From positions 1-41,764 of the forward strand of contig CACHVT010000007.1 of assembly GCA_902583345.1 (NCBI GenBank): a DNA stretch of 41,764 nucleotides, given 5' to 3'. Below are positions 40,986 to 41,764 of the stretch, in pieces. Source of the DNA: an uncultured Pelagibacteraceae bacterium (GTDB lineage Bacteria > Pseudomonadota > Alphaproteobacteria > Pelagibacterales > Pelagibacteraceae). Made by a program: the position numbers and the translations under genes. The first letter of the stretch is position 1, and each line of letters opens with the position of its first letter. Below the pieces are notes generated by a model. The model had not been told where the DNA came from. It did not search any database and worked only from the letters and a program-made list of their open reading frames with translations.

Positions 40986-41764
40986 ATGTTAAACATTAAT
41001 ATATCATCTAAAAAAATCCATTATTTATTAATTTTGAGTTTTTTATTTATTTCCTTGTTTTTCAATCCTGCATATTCTGAAAATACAAAAATTGGATCGA
41101 TAACGGAATTGTCTGGATATGCAATTTCTATTAATAAAAAGGATGAAGAAAGAGAATTAGGTATATTTGATTCAATATTTTTGGATGATGAAATTTTTAT
41201 TGGAGAGAATTCATCTACGACAATTCAATTTAATGATAATACAACTATGATATTAAAAGAATTTACATCTATAAATATCAACGAGTTTGAAAATTCTGGT
41301 GGAAAAGAAAAATTTAAAGCAAAAGTTGGTAAAGGAAAAATAATAATTGAATCAGGTTCAATTGCAAAAAGTGCAAGTGGAGAGATGCTTTTAGATGTTT
41401 CAAATATGTCTCTTGGTATTAGAGGAACAAGATTTAATGCAATTATTAAACCAAATGGTGATGCAGAAGTAGCTCTTGCAGAAGATAGTTTTGGTAATGT
41501 TGGACAAATTGAAATTTCATCAGAGGGTCAAATGAGAAGCTTAACAAAAACTGATCAAGTAGTAGAAGTAACTGATTCAAAAGAAATCTTTCAACGTGAA
41601 CAATCAGAGGAAGAAAAAAAAGAATTAAAATCCGTAAATGAAACTTTAGTAAAAATTTCAAAAATTGATGAAAATGAATTAACTCAACAACTTAAAGAAA
41701 AACTTGATCAAGGAAATTTACAAGATGAAAATAATGATGGAGTTATTGATGAAAATGATATCGA
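40986..41764 (+). CDS. FecR-domain exported protein with Ca-binding-like repeat, N-terminal fragment
   Basis: The open frame from the ATG at 40986 to the window end gives 259 residues; the C-terminus is missing. A signal peptide (hydrophobic segment about residues 13-30, likely cut after AYS) is followed by a FecR domain. This includes IFLDDEIFIGENSSTTIQFN, a GKGKIIIESGSIAKSASGEM strand and the typical MSLGIRGTRFNAI. An acidic, glutamate-rich, helical region follows. DENNDGVIDENDI at the window edge matches the DxNxDGxID calcium loop of dockerin or EF-hand type. This looks like a periplasmic or secreted structural protein; no FecI or FecA gene is visible. Confidence 0.75.
   Translation, partial: MLNINISSKKIHYLLILSFLFISLFFNPAYSENTKIGSITELSGYAISINKKDEERELGIFDSIFLDDEIFIGENSSTTIQFNDNTTMILKEFTSININEFENSGGKEKFKAKVGKGKIIIESGSIAKSASGEMLLDVSNMSLGIRGTRFNAIIKPNGDAEVALAEDSFGNVGQIEISSEGQMRSLTKTDQVVEVTDSKEIFQREQSEEEKKELKSVNETLVKISKIDENELTQQLKEKLDQGNLQDENNDGVIDENDI

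Noticed and set aside
41446-41661. A 71-residue leucine-rich open frame on the minus strand
   Set aside because: It is antisense to the glutamate-rich part of the FecR-domain gene; the leucines are the reverse complement of Glu and Lys codons.
1-41764. tRNA, rRNA, CRISPR, transposon or phage sequences
   Set aside because: No T-loop-like or rRNA segments, no regular direct repeats with spacers and no transposase or integrase motifs were seen; the gaps are too short for most of these.

Overview
The window is a strongly AT-rich, very tightly packed bacterial chromosome segment. Its gene content points to the SAR11 clade (Pelagibacterales, marine Alphaproteobacteria): a dimethylglycine dehydrogenase-like gene followed by EtfB, EtfA and ETF-QO, an aprM-aprB-aprA sulfur-oxidation set, a TPP riboswitch in front of a sodium:solute symporter (the thiV arrangement), acuI, a periplasmic ferric-iron ABC system, and one-base or four-base overlaps between many neighbouring genes. 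I could not compare it with any genome, so clade placement rests on content and composition. I see no tRNA, rRNA, CRISPR array, insertion sequence or prophage, and no gene-free stretch above about 160 bases.

Layout. 1-593: 3' end of an outer-membrane beta-barrel (autotransporter-like) gene. 625-5920: one long + strand run with a nucleotidyltransferase, a 2-oxoglutarate/Fe(II) oxygenase, an L-carnitine dehydrogenase-like enzyme, an ECHDC3-like crotonase, a CoA-binding protein and a flavodoxin-fold quinone reductase, then YqgE with a signal peptide, a DUF4864 protein and a 67-residue membrane protein. 5964-11745: dimethylglycine dehydrogenase-like enzyme, EtfB, EtfA and ETF-QO, a complete route from an N-methyl substrate to the quinone pool. 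11747-13239 (minus): HisI, a second 2OG oxygenase and a DUF2237 protein, divergent from folE (13318). 13997-17626: an OGT-like TPR glycosyltransferase, acuI and a LysR regulator.

17643-21709: an iron-uptake unit with two tandem Fur-like boxes, binding protein, a small cysteine-bearing ORF, a nested hairpin, permease and ATPase. 21735-23231: TPP riboswitch and thiV. 23252-26243: rseP, HU and amtB, with hairpins after HU and amtB. 26325-31824: short mixed-strand genes (glycosyltransferase, rhodanese, ABA4-like membrane protein, recX, a 47-residue membrane protein, cysQ, DUF3553, mnmA, a membrane protein and a 27-residue basic micro-ORF). 31900-36774: metC, an MFS transporter and pabB-pabA-pabC. 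36825-40536: aprM-aprB-aprA, a 116-residue unknown and a 49-residue membrane protein with a promoter that implies a leaderless mRNA. 40533-41764: an unknown membrane-anchored protein on the minus strand and, divergent with abutting start codons, a FecR-domain protein that runs off the window.

Together the genes describe an oligotroph living on methylated and sulfur compounds: betaine and possibly carnitine oxidation through ETF, acrylyl-CoA disposal linked to DMSP, sulfite oxidation through APS reductase, and high-affinity uptake of iron, ammonium and a thiamin precursor. The least explained parts are the 625-4612 operon, the unknown proteins after aprA, the small ORF plus hairpin inside the iron operon, and several proteins under 70 residues that simple length cut-offs miss.
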